DNA from: Bog-756 sp963699345
Lineage (GTDB): Bacteria; Actinomycetota; Acidimicrobiia; Acidimicrobiales; RAAP-2
NCBI GenBank assembly: GCA_963699345.1
Contig: CAVOTL010000001.1
Span: 248,001-312,000, forward strand
DNA length: 64,000 nt
Direction: 5' to 3'
The notes beneath the pieces were generated by a model, which saw only the letters and a program-made list of their open reading frames with translations, ran no database searches and was not told the origin of the DNA. Position numbers and translations under genes: made by a program. Shown piece by piece: positions 1 to 8,358 of this stretch; positions within the stretch are counted from its first letter, which is position 1; each line of letters starts with the position of its first letter.

Positions 1-2
1 AC

Positions 3-149
3 GGGGCGAACCAGGCGTCACTCCGCTTCCACGAACGGCTGGGGTTCGTCGAGGTGGGCCGATTGCCCGAGCTCGGAGCGAAATTCGACCGCTGGCGCGA
101 CCTCGTCCTGTTGCAGTTGCGTCTCGATGACCGGCCGACGCCGGGGTGA
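3..149 (+). CDS. GNAT-family N-acetyltransferase, C-terminal end
   Basis: Only the last 48 residues are inside the window; the gene enters from the left edge in frame 3. The segment reads ANQASLRFHERLGFVEVG and then GAKFDRWRDLVLLQLRL, which is the acetyl-CoA-binding end of GNAT acetyltransferases of the phosphinothricin/methionine-sulfoximine acetyltransferase type (N-x-x-S...H..LGF, then G.KF..W.D). Such enzymes acetylate small amines or amino-acid analogues in the cytoplasm. The catalytic first two thirds are missing, so the substrate cannot be inferred. Confidence 0.75.
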   Translation, partial: GANQASLRFHERLGFVEVGRLPELGAKFDRWRDLVLLQLRLDDRPTPG

Positions 150-269
150 GCAGCCCGGTGACACGCTCGAGGCGCCGGTCCATGGCGGTCGCAACGGCGG
201 GTGCCGGCGAAGACCGGTCCGGATCAGCTCCCACCCAACGGAGCGCCCCACGCCGTCTCCGGGATCACC

Positions 270-761
270 TCATTGCGGCTGGCGGACTCCTTCCGCTCTG
301 ACCGTCCGCTCGAGGATCCCGAGGGTTGCCCGCAGGGCGGACTCGGGCACGACCGGGAAGCGTTCCTTCAGATCGCCATCCACCTTCGACCAGTCGTAGT
401 AGCTGGTGACGTTGGTGACCCCGGCCTCGCCGGGTTCCAGGCGGTAGCCGTAGAAGTGGGGAACCGGCACATCGGGCCCGAGGTCCCAGGCGATCTCCCG
501 GTCACGCTCGAAGACGGTGATGTGCACGGTCACGTCGTACTTTCCGAGGGGGACGTCGTTGAGCGACTCGCGGTCCATGTGGACGACGAAGGTGTCACCG
601 ACCTTTTCGGCCGGCTCTCCGCTGAAGTCCTGGAGCATCCCGGACGCGTCGATGGCCACCTGCCCGGCCGGACTCCGCAGGATGTCGAAGATGGCGGTGG
701 GTGACGCGGGGATCGGTCGGGTCACTTCGATCCGGTCGGCTGTGACGACGCTGTCCGGCAC
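270..761 (-). CDS. SRPBCC (START/Bet v1-like) family protein
   Basis: 163-residue protein with the helix-grip fold pattern of the polyketide cyclase/dehydrase (SRPBCC) family: an N-terminal RPIPASPTAIFDILRSPAG strand-helix, the ALGILER-type long C-terminal helix and alternating strands between. The reading frame is open further upstream, but the GTG at 759-761 is preceded by GAGAGGAG at a normal distance, so I chose that start. These proteins bind hydrophobic ligands, and many are of unknown role. It stands alone on the minus strand, divergent from the aldolase gene. The specific ligand is not inferable. Confidence 0.75.
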   Translation of the reverse strand: MPDSVVTADRIEVTRPIPASPTAIFDILRSPAGQVAIDASGMLQDFSGEPAEKVGDTFVVHMDRESLNDVPLGKYDVTVHITVFERDREIAWDLGPDVPVPHFYGYRLEPGEAGVTNVTSYYDWSKVDGDLKERFPVVPESALRATLGILERTVRAEGVRQPQ

Positions 762-1035
762 GTGATTCTCCTCTCGTACGAGGTGGAGCTCGGGGCTCCA
801 CCTTCGATCGGTGCGTGCGATCAGCATCGCACGACTCCGCCGTCACCACCGGCGACGTCGCACCCGTCGGGGTGGGCTCCGCCGCGTGGGGTGGGGCCGA
901 TCCCCACCCCGCGAGGGGAACCCGGGCTGCCTGGTCAGCTGGGGGCCGGGGATGTCCGGGCGCGGGCGCCCCGTTCTTCCCCGGCACGTCCTACCGCAGC
1001 GAGTAATGTCCGCCTATTCGGCGACGGAGGGGAAC

Positions 1036-1701
1036 ATGAGCGACCTACTGCTGGCAGACGAACGAGAGGATGTGGCGGCCGCCAGCCGTCATCTGGCCCA
1101 GAAGGGACTGGTGATCGGGACCGCCGGCAACATCTCGGCCCGAAAGGGTGATCTCGTGGCGGTGACCCCCACCGGCGCCGACCTCTCCACGGTGACGGCC
1201 GAGATGGTCACCGTGATCGACCTCGACGGCGTGGTGGTCGACGGCGATCTCGCCCCGACCTCGGAGGTGCCCCTCCACACCGGCATCTACGCCGCGACCA
1301 ACGCCCTCGCCATCACCCACGCCCACGCCATGGCCTCCACCGCGCTCTCCTGCTGCTTCGACGAGCTGCCCCCCCTGCACTACAGCTGCCTGGGGCTCGG
1401 GGGAGCGCCCCGGACCGCCGCCTATGCCACGTTCGGCTCGGAAGAGCTCGCCCGCAACGTCCTCGAAGCGCTCCAGGGCCGTAACGCCGCCATGATGCAG
1501 AACCACGGCTCGGTGGCCTACGGAAGCAAGATGGCCGAAGCCGTCGAGCGTCTCGAACTCCTCGAGTGGCTGGCCGAGCTGTACTGGCGGTCCTCGTCGA
1601 TGGGCACGCCGCACGTGCTGACCGACAAGGATTTCGAGGACATCATCACGGCGGCCATCGAGCGGGGCTACGGCGGTCTCCAGAAGGCCAAGAAGGACTG
1701 A
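1036..1701 (+). CDS. class II aldolase/adducin family protein (fuculose-phosphate-aldolase-like)
   Basis: 221 residues, the usual length for FucA/AraD-type zinc aldolases. The zinc ligands are visible: THAHAMAS (two His) and QNHGSVAYG (third His), and TSEVPLHTGIY supplies the catalytic glutamate. AGNISARKGD near the N-terminus is the phosphate-binding loop. Family members cleave or epimerise sugar phosphates such as L-fuculose-1-phosphate or ribulose-5-phosphate in the cytoplasm. The start was set at ATG 1036 because GGAGGGG lies 4-10 nt upstream; the open frame continues to 811 without a ribosome site. No sugar-catabolic neighbours are present, so the substrate is open. Confidence 0.85.
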   Translation: MSDLLLADEREDVAAASRHLAQKGLVIGTAGNISARKGDLVAVTPTGADLSTVTAEMVTVIDLDGVVVDGDLAPTSEVPLHTGIYAATNALAITHAHAMASTALSCCFDELPPLHYSCLGLGGAPRTAAYATFGSEELARNVLEALQGRNAAMMQNHGSVAYGSKMAEAVERLELLEWLAELYWRSSSMGTPHVLTDKDFEDIITAAIERGYGGLQKAKKD

Positions 1702-1737
1702 CCGCGGCCGCGGGGGACCCGGGACGGCGGAGCGGAC

Positions 1738-2418
1738 TCACCATCCCGGAAACGGCTCGGTGAGCGAGCCGAGGACGTGGTCGGCGCCGGCCTCGGCCAG
1801 TTCGTCGGCGGAGTAGTGGCCGCTGGCCACGCCCACCGAGACGGCTCCCGCCGCCCGCGTGGCATCGACGTCATGGGGGGTGTCGCCCACCACGAAGACC
1901 TGGTCCGGGGTCAGGTCGGCATGGAGCCGGGTGGCCTTCTCGATGGCGATGTCGGTCAACTCGACCCGGTCGGGGGAGTCCGATCCGTAGGCCCCGAAGA
2001 TGAAGAACCGGTTGAGATCCGCCGGGATGAGCTTCGTGCGGGCGGCACCTTCCATGGCGCCCGACACCAGGCCGAGGAGCACACCGGCCTCGCCGAGGTC
2101 GGCCAGGCACCGATCCGCGCCCGGCAGCATCCGGTAGCCCTCCGAGATCAGGATGTCGTCCGCCAGGTGGCGCAGGTACTGGACGTAGAGCTGGTCCAAC
2201 TCGACATCGGTGGGGTCGCGACCGATGACGGCCTTGAAGGTCGCCCGGGCCACCTGGGGATCCGTCTCCCCGGCCGAGCTGTGTGCCCCGATGTCCGCGG
2301 GGATCCCGTAGACCTTCTCGAATGCGGCCCTCCAGCTCCGAGCTCCCGAGCCCCCGGTGTGCACCAGGGTCTCGTCCACATCGAAGAGGACCACGACGGG
2401 TCTGGACGTCCGGACCAT
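1738..2418 (-). CDS. HAD-family hydrolase (phosphoglycolate-phosphatase-like)
   Basis: 226 residues with all HAD motifs in order: motif I FDVDETLV near residue 11 (nucleophile and acid aspartates), an alpha-helical cap, motif II LVSGA, and motif IV VVGDTPHDVDA. Haloacid-dehalogenase phosphatases of this subfamily (Gph, beta-phosphoglucomutase relatives) hydrolyse small phosphorylated metabolites. The motif I form D-x-D-E-T is normal for phosphatases. GGAGG sits 7 nt upstream of ATG 2418, which is preferred to the ATG 33 nt further out. It converges with the aldolase gene, with a gap of only 36 bp. Confidence 0.85.
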   Translation of the reverse strand: MVRTSRPVVVLFDVDETLVHTGGSGARSWRAAFEKVYGIPADIGAHSSAGETDPQVARATFKAVIGRDPTDVELDQLYVQYLRHLADDILISEGYRMLPGADRCLADLGEAGVLLGLVSGAMEGAARTKLIPADLNRFFIFGAYGSDSPDRVELTDIAIEKATRLHADLTPDQVFVVGDTPHDVDATRAAGAVSVGVASGHYSADELAEAGADHVLGSLTEPFPGW

Positions 2419-2558
2419 CGACAGCCTCCATTCATCCGCGTAACGCAGCACCCGAACCTTAGGTGGCGCCCCGTGGTCGCAGACCGGGCGCCCCCCACCT
2501 GGGGGATCGGGCTCGTGGGGTGGCCGCGGGGTCGGGTCCGTCCTGGCAGGATCGTGGC

Positions 2559-2912
2559 ATGGAACGTGTGGACGGCATCGGTGGTTACTTCCTGCGAGCG
2601 AGGGATCCTGAGGCCCTGGGCGCCTGGTACCGGGACTGCCTGGGTCTGGACGCCGACGAGAACGGCCTGTGGAGCCCGGGGCCCGGACCGACCGTGTTCG
2701 CCACGTTCGAGTCGGGAACCGAGTACTTCGGGTCGGAGTCCCAGCAGACCATGATCAACTTCCGGGTCCGCGACCTCGACGCCATGCTGGCCCAGCTGCG
2801 CCTCCAGGGAGCGGACGTGGCCGAGGAGACCCAGGACATGGAGGGTGTGGGTCGATTCGGCTGGGTCACCGATCCCGAAGGCAACCGGGTGGAGCTGTGG
2901 CAGCCGGCATGA
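2559..2912 (+). CDS. VOC-superfamily protein (glyoxalase/bleomycin-resistance fold)
   Basis: 117 residues containing two beta-alpha-beta-beta-beta modules: GGYFLRARDPEALGAWYRDCLGL at the start and WVTDPEGNRVELWQP at the end, the classic closing motif with the metal-binding Glu. Vicinal-oxygen-chelate proteins act as glyoxalases, dioxygenases or drug-binding proteins. Start ATG 2559 follows a CAGGAT hexamer by exactly 6 nt and has no clear Shine-Dalgarno, so the message may be leaderless. Substrate unknown. Confidence 0.8.
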   Translation: MERVDGIGGYFLRARDPEALGAWYRDCLGLDADENGLWSPGPGPTVFATFESGTEYFGSESQQTMINFRVRDLDAMLAQLRLQGADVAEETQDMEGVGRFGWVTDPEGNRVELWQPA

Positions 2913-2967
2913 CGGCGTCGAGCCGGTAGTCCTCGCCCGCGGTTCCGACGATCCCGCGGCCGGTCCG

Positions 2968-4587
2968 TCAGGTCCGGCCGCGGGCCGGTCCCGAAACGAC
3001 GCCGTCGATGAGCGGTGCGGCGTCGAGGGCACAGGTGACACACGGAACGGACGGACGGTGCTCGCGGCCGGGACGGTCGGCGTCGGTCGGTGAGGGGGGA
3101 TTGCGGATGAGCAGCGCGGACAGGAGTCCGCCGAGTACGGAGAGCCCGCCGGCCACGAGAGCGGCGTGGCGGAACCCGGTCGTGAACGCATCCGGGTGGA
3201 GGTAGCTGCTCCTCGTGATCCCGGCGACGGCGGGGATGGCCGCCACGGCGAGCAGACCCCCGAAGCGGGCGACGCAGTTGTTGACGGCGGACGCGATACC
3301 CGAATGGCCGTCGGGGACGGATCCGAGGGCCGTCGCGGTGAGCGGTGCCACCGTGGCCGCCAGTCCGAGGCCGAGCACGACGACGCCGGGCAACACGCCC
3401 GAGGCGTAGGAGGAACCGGGTGAGCGGGACAGCAGCGCCATTCCGGCCCCGACGACACACGGTCCCACGCTCATCGGCAGTCGGGGCCCGATGCGGTTCG
3501 CCAGCCGTCCGGACCTGGCCGACAGGGTCAGCATGATCGCGGTGAGGGGGAGCAGCGCCAGGCCCGACTCGAGCGGGGAGTAACCACCCACCACCTGGAG
3601 GTCGATCGGGAGCAGGAAGAGGGTCCCTCCCAGGGCGCCGTAGACGATGAACGTCACGGCGTTGGTGGCGCTGAACTGCGTCGTCGCGAACAGGTGGAGG
3701 GGCAGCATCGGGTGGGCCCGGGCCCGCTCGACCCACACGAACGCCGCCGCGCCGACGGCCCCGACCGCCAGCATCGCCAGGACGACCGGGTCGGACCATC
3801 CGCTCGTCGGTCCTTCGATCAGACCGAAGGTGACACCGCCCAGGGCGAGCACGGCGAGCGCGGCACCGGCTACGTCCGGCCGGCCCGACAGCTCGGGATT
3901 CCGCGATTCGGGGACGTGGCGGATCGAGACCGCCAGGACCACCGCGCCCAGGGGGAGATTGATGAGGAAGATCCAACGCCACGAGGCCGCGGCGACGAGG
4001 TAGCCCCCCAGGAGCGGACCCACCGCCGTGGCGACGCCCCCCAGTCCCGACCACCGACCGATGGCGGCGCTGCGGTCGTCGTCGACGAAGGAACTCTCGA
4101 TGATCGCCAGACTCCCCGGAGTCAACAGCGCAGCTCCGACGCCCTGGAGCACCCGGGTGGCGATGAGGAATCCAGCGGTGGGAGCCAGCGCACAGGCTGC
4201 CGACGCGGCGACGAACCACACGACGCCGATGCAGAAGACGAGTCGTCGTCCGTAGCGGTCGCCCAACCACCCTCCGAGCAGCAGCAGCGCGGCCAGGGTG
4301 AGTGCATAGCCGGTGACGATCCACTGGAGGGCGCCGAAACCGGTGTGGAACTCCCGGCCGATGGTGGGGAGGGCGATACCGACGACGGTGGAGTCGATGG
4401 CCGCCATGCCCGAACCGAGGACGGTGGCGGCCACGATCCAGCGGCCACCAGGTGACTCCAGGGTGCGCAGCACGACGGGACCGGCGTTGTGGGCCACGGT
4501 CGAGATTACGACGGCTCGAGGGGAGCGGAGCGCGAACCGGCGACGACCAGGAGGGGGGGATCCTGGCGGAGGGGCACCCATTAGCAT
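2968..4587 (-). CDS. MFS efflux transporter, DHA2 (EmrB/QacA) type
   Basis: 539 residues with about 14 hydrophobic segments, the number typical of DHA2 drug:proton antiporters. Visible signatures are the TM1 acid in GSGMAAIDSTVVGIALP, motif D1 LQWIVTGYALTLAALLLLGG, motif A GWLGDRYGRR, and the antiporter motif C around GVATAVGPLLGGY. It would export small toxic molecules at the cytoplasmic membrane. The start is uncertain: ATG at 4587, ATG at 4581, or a GTG in the VAHNAGP region all lack a strong ribosome site. It is divergent from, and nearly abuts, the DCC oxidoreductase gene. No adjacent regulator is seen. Confidence 0.85.
   Translation of the reverse strand: MLMGAPPPGSPPPGRRRFALRSPRAVVISTVAHNAGPVVLRTLESPGGRWIVAATVLGSGMAAIDSTVVGIALPTIGREFHTGFGALQWIVTGYALTLAALLLLGGWLGDRYGRRLVFCIGVVWFVAASAACALAPTAGFLIATRVLQGVGAALLTPGSLAIIESSFVDDDRSAAIGRWSGLGGVATAVGPLLGGYLVAAASWRWIFLINLPLGAVVLAVSIRHVPESRNPELSGRPDVAGAALAVLALGGVTFGLIEGPTSGWSDPVVLAMLAVGAVGAAAFVWVERARAHPMLPLHLFATTQFSATNAVTFIVYGALGGTLFLLPIDLQVVGGYSPLESGLALLPLTAIMLTLSARSGRLANRIGPRLPMSVGPCVVGAGMALLSRSPGSSYASGVLPGVVVLGLGLAATVAPLTATALGSVPDGHSGIASAVNNCVARFGGLLAVAAIPAVAGITRSSYLHPDAFTTGFRHAALVAGGLSVLGGLLSALLIRNPPSPTDADRPGREHRPSVPCVTCALDAAPLIDGVVSGPARGRT
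4582..4587 (+). promoter_or_regulatory. -10-like hexamer for leaderless DCC gene
   Basis: TAGCAT lies exactly 6 nt before the GTG at 4594, and no Shine-Dalgarno is present between them. This is the spacing expected when transcription starts on the start codon. Confidence 0.45.
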
Positions 4588-4593
4588 CGGGTC

Positions 4594-4974
4594 GTGGACG
4601 GCACGCGACCGACGTTGATCTACGACGGGGACTGCGGCTTCTGCACCACCTTGGCCCGTTGGGTGTCCCGGCGCTGGGGGAGCGTGGACCCACCGGTCGC
4701 CCGGCCCTGGCAGCAGCTGTCGGTCCAGACCCTGACGGAGGCGCGGTTGAGCGCCGACGACGTCGCCCGTTCGGCCTGGTGGATCGACGGTGACCGGGTG
4801 GAGGAGGGCTCGCGGGCCGTGGGCCGTGCGCTCGAGGCCACGCGCGGTCCGTGGGCGGTGGTCGGAAGGACCCTCCTCGTGCCTCCCCTCTCGTGGGTGG
4901 CACCGCTGGGGTACCGACTGGTCGCCCGCTACCGCTCGCGGCTACCCGGAGGTACCCCCGCCTGCCGGGTGTGA
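4594..4974 (+). CDS. thiol-disulfide oxidoreductase DCC family protein (DUF393)
   Basis: 126 residues. The N-terminal LIYDGDCGFC contains the D-x-x-C-x-x-C-type DCC motif that names this thioredoxin-like family, and the central WWIDGDRVEEGSRA segment is also typical. Members are thought to be thiol-disulfide oxidoreductases; their partners are mostly unknown. The GTG start follows a TAGCAT hexamer by 6 nt, consistent with a leaderless message. Its divergent neighbour is an efflux pump, but nothing links them functionally. Confidence 0.8.
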   Translation: MDGTRPTLIYDGDCGFCTTLARWVSRRWGSVDPPVARPWQQLSVQTLTEARLSADDVARSAWWIDGDRVEEGSRAVGRALEATRGPWAVVGRTLLVPPLSWVAPLGYRLVARYRSRLPGGTPACRV

Positions 4975-5040
4975 TCGGCACGGGGTGAGATCCCGGTGGG
5001 CGTCCCGGATCCGATCAGGAGCGGGCGTGGACGGGCGATG

Positions 5041-6114
5041 TCACCATCCGGCCCCGTCTCCCTCCGCCTGCCAGTTCATCGACTGGCCGTGGCTCTGGAC
5101 GAAGGCCAGGAGTTCGCCGTGGGGTGGCCGGTCTCCGTCGAAGACCACACCGGTGACGACGTCGGTCTCGGCTGACCCGACCGGTGGTGTCGCCGTGGTG
5201 GCCGAGTCCACGACGCCGACCTGGTCCATCGAGATCCACACCAGAGGACGCCGACGCCCGAACTCGGCCAGCAGGTCCACGTAGGACTGTCGCTGTTCGA
5301 TGGAGAAGTAGGCGAACGACCACGAGTTGAGGACCACGATGCGACCTTCCCCCCGGCCGTCGAGCACCTCGGGCAGCATCTCCAGCGCATCGCCCCGCAG
5401 TACCTCGGGTGGATCCGACCGACCGGTCGCAATGGCCCGGGCGGCCCGATCGAACCGACCGGTGCCCGGCCAGATGCAGGCCAGTAACCACCGGGCATCG
5501 TCGGGGCGGGTCAGGTCGGGAGGGTCCAGATCGATCCCGATCCGACCGGCGATCGGCGGAAGGCGGTCGGCGATGGGTGGGGAACCGGCGGTCACGGTGC
5601 AGTCGACCACCACGGACGCGTCCTCGGGTCCCGACACCCCGAACGCTCCATAGTCGAGTCGGTAGCGGTCGCAGAGCAGGTTCAGCCCGGCGCTGCAGCC
5701 GACGTCGACGAGCTGGACGGGCTGGTCGGCCGATGCCCAGGTGAGCGCCGGTCCGAGGAGCGCGGATCGGCCGACCTCGTTCGTCTGGACGGTGCGGGTG
5801 GCGAGCACCTCGGCCAACTCGTCCCGGTGCCCGAGGCAGAGGTCACGGAACAGGGGAGGCGCGGGCTCATCCGATCGGCCGCGGTAGACGTCCCGCAGCG
5901 GGTGGTCGACTCCGTCGAGCAGGAGGTAGTGGGCTCCGGCCAGGAGCATCGGCGGAAGGTGGGCGTGCGGCGGTGCCGCCTGCTGGAGGGCCAGGAGGTC
6001 GGGATCGTCGGCCACCGATCGGGCGATCCGGTCGTAGATCGGGCAGTAGCCCGCCATGATGCCGTCGGCGAACCACCGCCACAGTGCCGCGAGGTCGTCG
6101 ATGGGATCGGCCAC
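5041..6114 (-). CDS. DUF2332 family protein, methyltransferase-like
   Basis: About 357 residues. The N-terminal WRWFADGIMAGYCPIYDRIA with the following 'ADDPDLLALQQAAPP...HLPPMLLAGAHYLLL' is diagnostic of DUF2332. VQLVDVGCSAGLNLLCDRY resembles the SAM-binding motif I of class I methyltransferases, and the C-terminal half (FGRRRPLVWISMDQVG) fits the later strands. No member of the family that I know of has an assigned substrate. The start at GTG 6114 is the first one in good family register, but the frame is open far upstream and no clear ribosome site is seen, so the 5' end is tentative. Confidence 0.75.
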   Translation of the reverse strand: MADPIDDLAALWRWFADGIMAGYCPIYDRIARSVADDPDLLALQQAAPPHAHLPPMLLAGAHYLLLDGVDHPLRDVYRGRSDEPAPPLFRDLCLGHRDELAEVLATRTVQTNEVGRSALLGPALTWASADQPVQLVDVGCSAGLNLLCDRYRLDYGAFGVSGPEDASVVVDCTVTAGSPPIADRLPPIAGRIGIDLDPPDLTRPDDARWLLACIWPGTGRFDRAARAIATGRSDPPEVLRGDALEMLPEVLDGRGEGRIVVLNSWSFAYFSIEQRQSYVDLLAEFGRRRPLVWISMDQVGVVDSATTATPPVGSAETDVVTGVVFDGDRPPHGELLAFVQSHGQSMNWQAEGDGAGW

Positions 6115-6622
6115 GGACTCGACGTTACCGGAGGAGTTGCGCCGGGCTCCGGCCGGCATCGGGACGTGGTGTCGACGCCGTCGAGACTCCGCGGGAGCCG
6201 CAGCGGAGCGCGGGCTCCGGGGAGCCGTTCGGGGGGGAAGGCTCCAGTGGGAGTTCGGCGACGCCGGGGGTTGAGCCCCCGGGTTCCGGGGTACGAAAGC
6301 TTCGTGCGCGGAGCCTGCTCGATCGTCGTCGTGACCCTCGCCTGGGCCCCGGTATTCGCCCTGGCCCGGTCGGGGCCCCACGGTGCCGGGGACGGATCTC
6401 CCCGGATCCCGCCGAGCCCCGAAGTCGCCCGCTACGAGCGGATGCTGACGTCCGCCGGCGGCGTGCGTCCGAGGTCGATGGCATGTCCACCGCGGGGATC
6501 CACGTGGCGGGGCCATCGACGTCGCCGGACCGCCGGTTCCGGCCTGTCCGGCCGCCGGTGACCTGGGCTCCGGTGGAGATGGGGGCCGGGGCCGACGATG
6601 TCGGTGCGGCCGGGGTCCCACG
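6115..6622. other. 508-bp stretch with no supportable gene
   Basis: The region between the DUF2332 gene and the small zinc-ribbon gene has long open frames on both strands, as expected at this GC content. None gives recognisable protein, a good ribosome site or family register. A short hydrophobic run encoded near 6310-6370 on the plus strand looks accidental. Confidence 0.4.
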
Positions 6623-6778
6623 GTGAAGGGCACCCCGGACACCTGCCCGGCCTGCGGGAGTCTCGAGGTGGCGATCGACTTCACCCGGCGGGTCGGCGAC
6701 GATACCGAGACGCCGGAGTGGCGTGCCTTCTGCGCCGACTGCCGCTTCCAGTGGACGGCCGACGAAGGTCCCCCGTGA
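6623..6778 (+). CDS. small zinc-ribbon protein
   Basis: 51 residues, starting at GTG 6623. It has TCPACG near residue 7 and FCADCRFQW near residue 37, a C-x2-C...C-x2-C arrangement that should bind one zinc ion as a zinc ribbon. Between them lies an acidic linker. Small free-standing ribbons of this form often serve as nucleic-acid- or protein-binding modules, but no partner is evident. The next gene on the same strand is the cupin 80 bp downstream. The open frame is bounded by non-start codons upstream, so GTG 6623 is the only practical start. Confidence 0.55.
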   Translation: MKGTPDTCPACGSLEVAIDFTRRVGDDTETPEWRAFCADCRFQWTADEGPP

Positions 6779-6858
6779 CCCGGGGACCGGCGGTCGACCC
6801 GAGCCGACCGTTCAGCGATGATCTCGGGACGAGGGGCGTCGAGGAAGGACATGGAGCA

Positions 6859-7239
6859 ATGGAGATCACACCCAGGACCCCGACCGTCAAGGGACCACCC
6901 GCCTGGTTCACCGGGGACGTGTTCATCGACGGCATCGCCCAGGCCCACGGAGCGTCACCGGTGACCGTGGCCCATGTGCACTTCACCCCCGGAGCCCGCA
7001 CGGCGTGGCACAGCCACTCCGTGGGCCAGAGCCTCTACGTCATCGAAGGAGAGGGTCGGGTCCAGGCCCGCGGGGAGCCGATCGTGAAGCTGCGTCCGGG
7101 GGACACCGTCTTCGCTCCCGGTGGCGAATGGCACTGGCACGGCGCGGCGCCGGACCATCTCATGACCCATCTCGCCATGAGCGAGGGGGAGCCCGAGTGG
7201 GGCGCCCACGTCACCGACGACGAGTACCGCGGCGGGTGA
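6859..7239 (+). CDS. cupin-domain protein related to the cupin hydroxynitrile lyase group
   Basis: 126 residues forming one cupin barrel. Residues from about 13 read GPPAWFTGDVFIDG, then FTPGARTAWHSHSVGQSLYV and EWHWHGAAPDHLMTHLA. WHSH..GQ and HWHG supply the expected His/His/Gln/His metal ligands. This order and spacing matches the manganese cupins typified by the Granulicella tundricola hydroxynitrile lyase and the related uncharacterised cupins. The biological reaction of most of these is unknown, and a lyase role here is only inference. AGGAAGGA upstream supports ATG 6859. Confidence 0.8.
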   Translation: MEITPRTPTVKGPPAWFTGDVFIDGIAQAHGASPVTVAHVHFTPGARTAWHSHSVGQSLYVIEGEGRVQARGEPIVKLRPGDTVFAPGGEWHWHGAAPDHLMTHLAMSEGEPEWGAHVTDDEYRGG

Positions 7240-7279
7240 CCGCCCGGCCGGTTCACCGTGGGTCCTCCCGGCGGGTCGG

Positions 7280-7912
7280 TCAGCGTGGGTCGGGTCGGTC
7301 GAGGTTCCAGTGCCGCCCCACCTGTGCGTACCAGCCGTCGTCGCCGGCGGGGAGGACCGTGTAGCGGCTGATGGTTCGTTGGGCACCCAACTGGTCGCTG
7401 TAGAGCAGGTCGATGGTGAAGGGCTGTCGCTCGGTCAGGGCGCATCGGAACGCCGGGCGCAGGGGATCGTCGGGGTCCCGAACGGCCGCTTCCCAGTACC
7501 CGGTGCCCCCGGCCGGGATGTACAGGTCGATCCTCAGACGGCGGAAGACCTCCGGTCCGCCGTGGGGCCGGTCCCCGAACGCCTGATCCGGTGTCGGATC
7601 CCAGCCGTGGAGGATGGCGATCCCCGTCCCGAGGTTGCGGAGGCCGACGGCCAGGTAGAAGACCCCGTTCTCCTCTTCGAAGATGGCTCGCATGCCGCCG
7701 ACGTGGGCGGTGTGGCGATCGCTCCACAGGACCTTGTGCACCGGGTCGTCCATCAGGGAGGGCACCAACAGCGGGCGCATCCCGGTGAGTAGCGACTCCT
7801 CGGCGATCCGGGCCGAGCGGTTCGAGGAGCGGATGGCGGAGAAGGTGGCCAGAGCGAGGACGAGCGTCCCTCCGGCCGTGGCGAAGGACGCGACGGTCGA
7901 CCAGTCCACCAT
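7280..7912 (-). CDS. hypothetical protein with one N-terminal membrane segment
   Basis: About 210 residues. A hydrophobic helix near residues 5-25 (ASFATAGGTLVLALATFSAI) is followed by RSSNRSARIAEESLLTGMRPLLVPS and a beta-rich domain ending YAQVGRHWNLDRPD. The layout (TM anchor, short coiled linker, then an Ig-like or jelly-roll-like beta domain) is common among uncharacterised actinobacterial proteins. I do not recognise a named family. GGTAGG lies 9 nt before ATG 7912, which is preferred over the TTG at 7921. It is divergent from the ArsR gene across a 100-bp region. Confidence 0.6.
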   Translation of the reverse strand: MVDWSTVASFATAGGTLVLALATFSAIRSSNRSARIAEESLLTGMRPLLVPSLMDDPVHKVLWSDRHTAHVGGMRAIFEEENGVFYLAVGLRNLGTGIAILHGWDPTPDQAFGDRPHGGPEVFRRLRIDLYIPAGGTGYWEAAVRDPDDPLRPAFRCALTERQPFTIDLLYSDQLGAQRTISRYTVLPAGDDGWYAQVGRHWNLDRPDPR

Positions 7913-7976
7913 GTTCGACAACCTACCGACTCGTTGCCGAGCGGCGGATGGTCCGGAGACGCGAGGAAGATATGCG

Positions 7977-8006
7977 TTGACAGATATATGAACAGAGGAG
8001 CATACT
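7977..8006 (+). promoter_or_regulatory. sigma70-type promoter of the ArsR gene, leaderless
   Basis: TTGACA at 7977-7982 and CATACT at 8001-8006 are separated by 18 bp. The -10 hexamer ends 6 nt before the GTG at 8013, so transcription is predicted to begin at the start codon. GATATATG (7983-7990) and CATACTTATC (8001-8010) form an imperfect dyad inside the promoter, a sensible place for ArsR autorepression. Confidence 0.6.
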
Positions 8007-8012
8007 TATCAG

Positions 8013-8348
8013 GTGGGCCTAGCAACGACCATCGACGTCATCGCCGAGCCCCACCGTCGCCAGATCCTCGACGAGCTCTGTTCCGGCGAGCAGTCGGTCA
8101 CGGCCCTCGTCGAGCGCCTGGCCTTGAGCCAACCCGCCGTCTCGAAGCATCTCCGGGTGCTGCGCCTGGCCGGGTTGGTCAGCGTCCGACCCGTGGGGCA
8201 ACGGCGCCTCTACCGCGTCCGTCCCGAGTCGCTCGTCGAACTCGACACCTGGCTCGAGCCGTACCGCCGGATGTGGAACGAGCACCTCGACCGGCTCGAA
8301 GCCCATGTGGCCGACGTGGAACCCATGTGGCCGACGTGGAACCCATGA
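8013..8348 (+). CDS. ArsR-family winged-helix repressor with altered C-terminus
   Basis: 111 residues. The wHTH is complete: IAEPHRRQILDELCSGEQSV, then LSQPAVSKHLRVLRLAGLV as recognition region and a QRRLYRV wing. No metal-binding Cys pair is present in the recognition helix, so it is not a classical ArsR/SmtB metal sensor. It belongs to the group that pairs with SRPBCC/AHSA1 genes, as here. The C-terminus is unusual: a 20-bp tandem duplication (8302-8321 and 8322-8341) changes the frame, giving the tail EPMWPTWNP and a stop at 8348. Without it the stop would overlap the next ATG. Confidence 0.8.
   Translation: MGLATTIDVIAEPHRRQILDELCSGEQSVTALVERLALSQPAVSKHLRVLRLAGLVSVRPVGQRRLYRVRPESLVELDTWLEPYRRMWNEHLDRLEAHVADVEPMWPTWNP
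8302..8341 (+). repeat. perfect 20-bp tandem duplication in the arsR 3' end
   Basis: The unit CCCATGTGGCCGACGTGGAA occurs twice with no spacer. As 20 is not a multiple of three it shifts the reading frame of the last ten codons of the ArsR gene. Confidence 0.9.
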
Positions 8349-8358
8349 GGAGGCAGTG

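Noticed and set aside
6280..6420. Short hydrophobic peptide (VVVTLAWAPVFALA) encoded on the plus strand
   Set aside because: No ribosome site, no start in register and no family match; the hydrophobic run is probably accidental.
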